Assembly (NCBI GenBank): GCA_039630245.1
Contig: JBCNVK010000004.1
Location: 124,001-188,000, forward strand
Reading direction: 5' to 3'
From: SpSt-205 sp039630245
Lineage (GTDB): Bacteria > Bacteroidota > Bacteroidia > SpSt-205
Length of the DNA stretch: 64,000 nucleotides
Both the position numbers and the translations under genes were made by a program. A model generated the notes under the pieces. That model made no database searches and was not told where the DNA came from. It was given only the letters and a program-made list of their open reading frames with translations. Of the stretch, positions 63,741 through 64,000 are shown one piece after another; the stretch's first letter is position 1; every line of letters begins with the position of its first letter.

Positions 63741-64000
63741 GTCGATCAAATGGCGCCCTTACAGCCCTCCCCCAAGCTGAAGGGCCCTACTATCTCCCCC
63801 TCGCCCGCGCCCTAAGCCGACTAGAAAACGACCCTGGAGCCATCCGCAGCTATTTAGCTGAAACCCCCGTACCCCGCCGAGCGGTAGTAATTGGCGTCAC
63901 AGGTACAGGCAGCTCGGGGAAGTCCTCCCTCACGGATGAGTTTGCCCAGCGCTTTTTGCGCCACTTCCCCGATAAACGACTGGCGATTCTCTTTATCGAC
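63707..64000 (+). CDS. icmF: IcmF continuation: MeaI-type GTPase domain (partial, frameshifted)
   Basis: In the -1 frame relative to the upstream segment, an open frame runs from just after a TAG at 63704-63706 to the window's right edge. It encodes a linker (EGPYYLPLARALSRLEND) and the G1 P-loop VIGVTGTGSSGKSSLTDEF followed by RLAILFID, the G-domain of IcmF. No ATG, GTG or TTG lies in this frame before the P-loop, so it cannot be a separate gene; a frameshift or sequence indel between about 63707 and 63740 is the simplest explanation. Likely continues with the mutase domain beyond the edge. Confidence 0.8.

Noticed and set aside
1..64000. Intrinsic (hairpin plus T-run) terminators
   Set aside because: I looked at gene ends and gaps and found no hairpin followed by a convincing T-run; weak stems near 56.6 and 61.2 kb were not called.
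1..64000. Transposases, integrases, phage genes or att sites
   Set aside because: None of the reading frames resembles these families and no terminal inverted repeats or target duplications were noticed.

Overview
The window looks like one compact chromosomal stretch of a Bacteroidota (FCB-group) bacterium. The evidence is the promoter element TAnnTTTG in front of most transcription units, type IX secretion parts (a PorV/PorQ-family barrel, a PorE-like TPR/PD40/OmpA protein, a very large secreted protein with a T9SS-type tail), a carboxypeptidase-regulatory/TonB-dependent receptor, the small ribosomal protein THX, and the general gene content. By eye the GC content is in the mid to high 50s percent. 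A thermophilic lifestyle is possible but not shown. I see no phage, IS, CRISPR or rRNA.

Layout. 1-4.7 kb: a leftward run of redoxin, pabA/trpG-type amidotransferase, alpha/beta hydrolase, CBS protein, thiE, tsf and pyrH (cut by the left edge). 4.75-9.65 kb: rightward LeuT-type symporter, a TM+TPR protein and purN. 9.6-18.7 kb: aminotransferase, TetR regulator, BadF-type kinase, trpS with a 44-residue THX gene in front, AMP-forming acyl-CoA synthetase, HD hydrolase, HIT protein and greA. 18.7-27.6 kb: a cell-surface block of PorV-like barrel, giant T9SS-type protein and TonB receptor. 27.7-35.5 kb: lipoamide dehydrogenase, rsmG, acnA, DUF2007, lipoprotein, GAF protein, DedA and rsfS. 35.6-43.8 kb: dnaN, a NeuD-type transferase, porE-like gene, tRNA-Val(CAC), dxr, obgE, a family 2 glycosyltransferase and prfB. 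43.8-52.5 kb: leftward ALDH, flavin reductase, CorC-type protein, lptC-like gene, bactofilin, an esterase and a FadN-type beta-oxidation enzyme. 52.5-64 kb: yebC, purC, a Sel1 protein and an orphan, a membrane protein, a 923-residue YadA-head-like/S74 surface protein, DUF429, cutA, DUF2279, an 11-residue-repeat coiled coil, a methyltransferase and the start of icmF, which carries an apparent frameshift.

The strongest unlisted signal is architectural. In 16 transcription units a TAnnTTTG-like element is followed by exactly four bases and then the start codon, and in several more by three or five. This leaves no room for a leader or Shine-Dalgarno site, so most operons here appear to make leaderless mRNA. 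The tRNA-Val promoter has almost the same geometry relative to the mature tRNA 5' end, which serves as an internal ruler. Two further arrangements stand out. prfB keeps the classic autoregulatory +1 frameshift site, but its short first frame is the in-frame C-terminus of the upstream glycosyltransferase. And dxr begins with TTG one base after the tRNA-Val discriminator base, so tRNA 3' processing would itself create a nearly leaderless dxr mRNA. Five convergent gene pairs overlap tail to tail, and divergent promoters are packed back to back.
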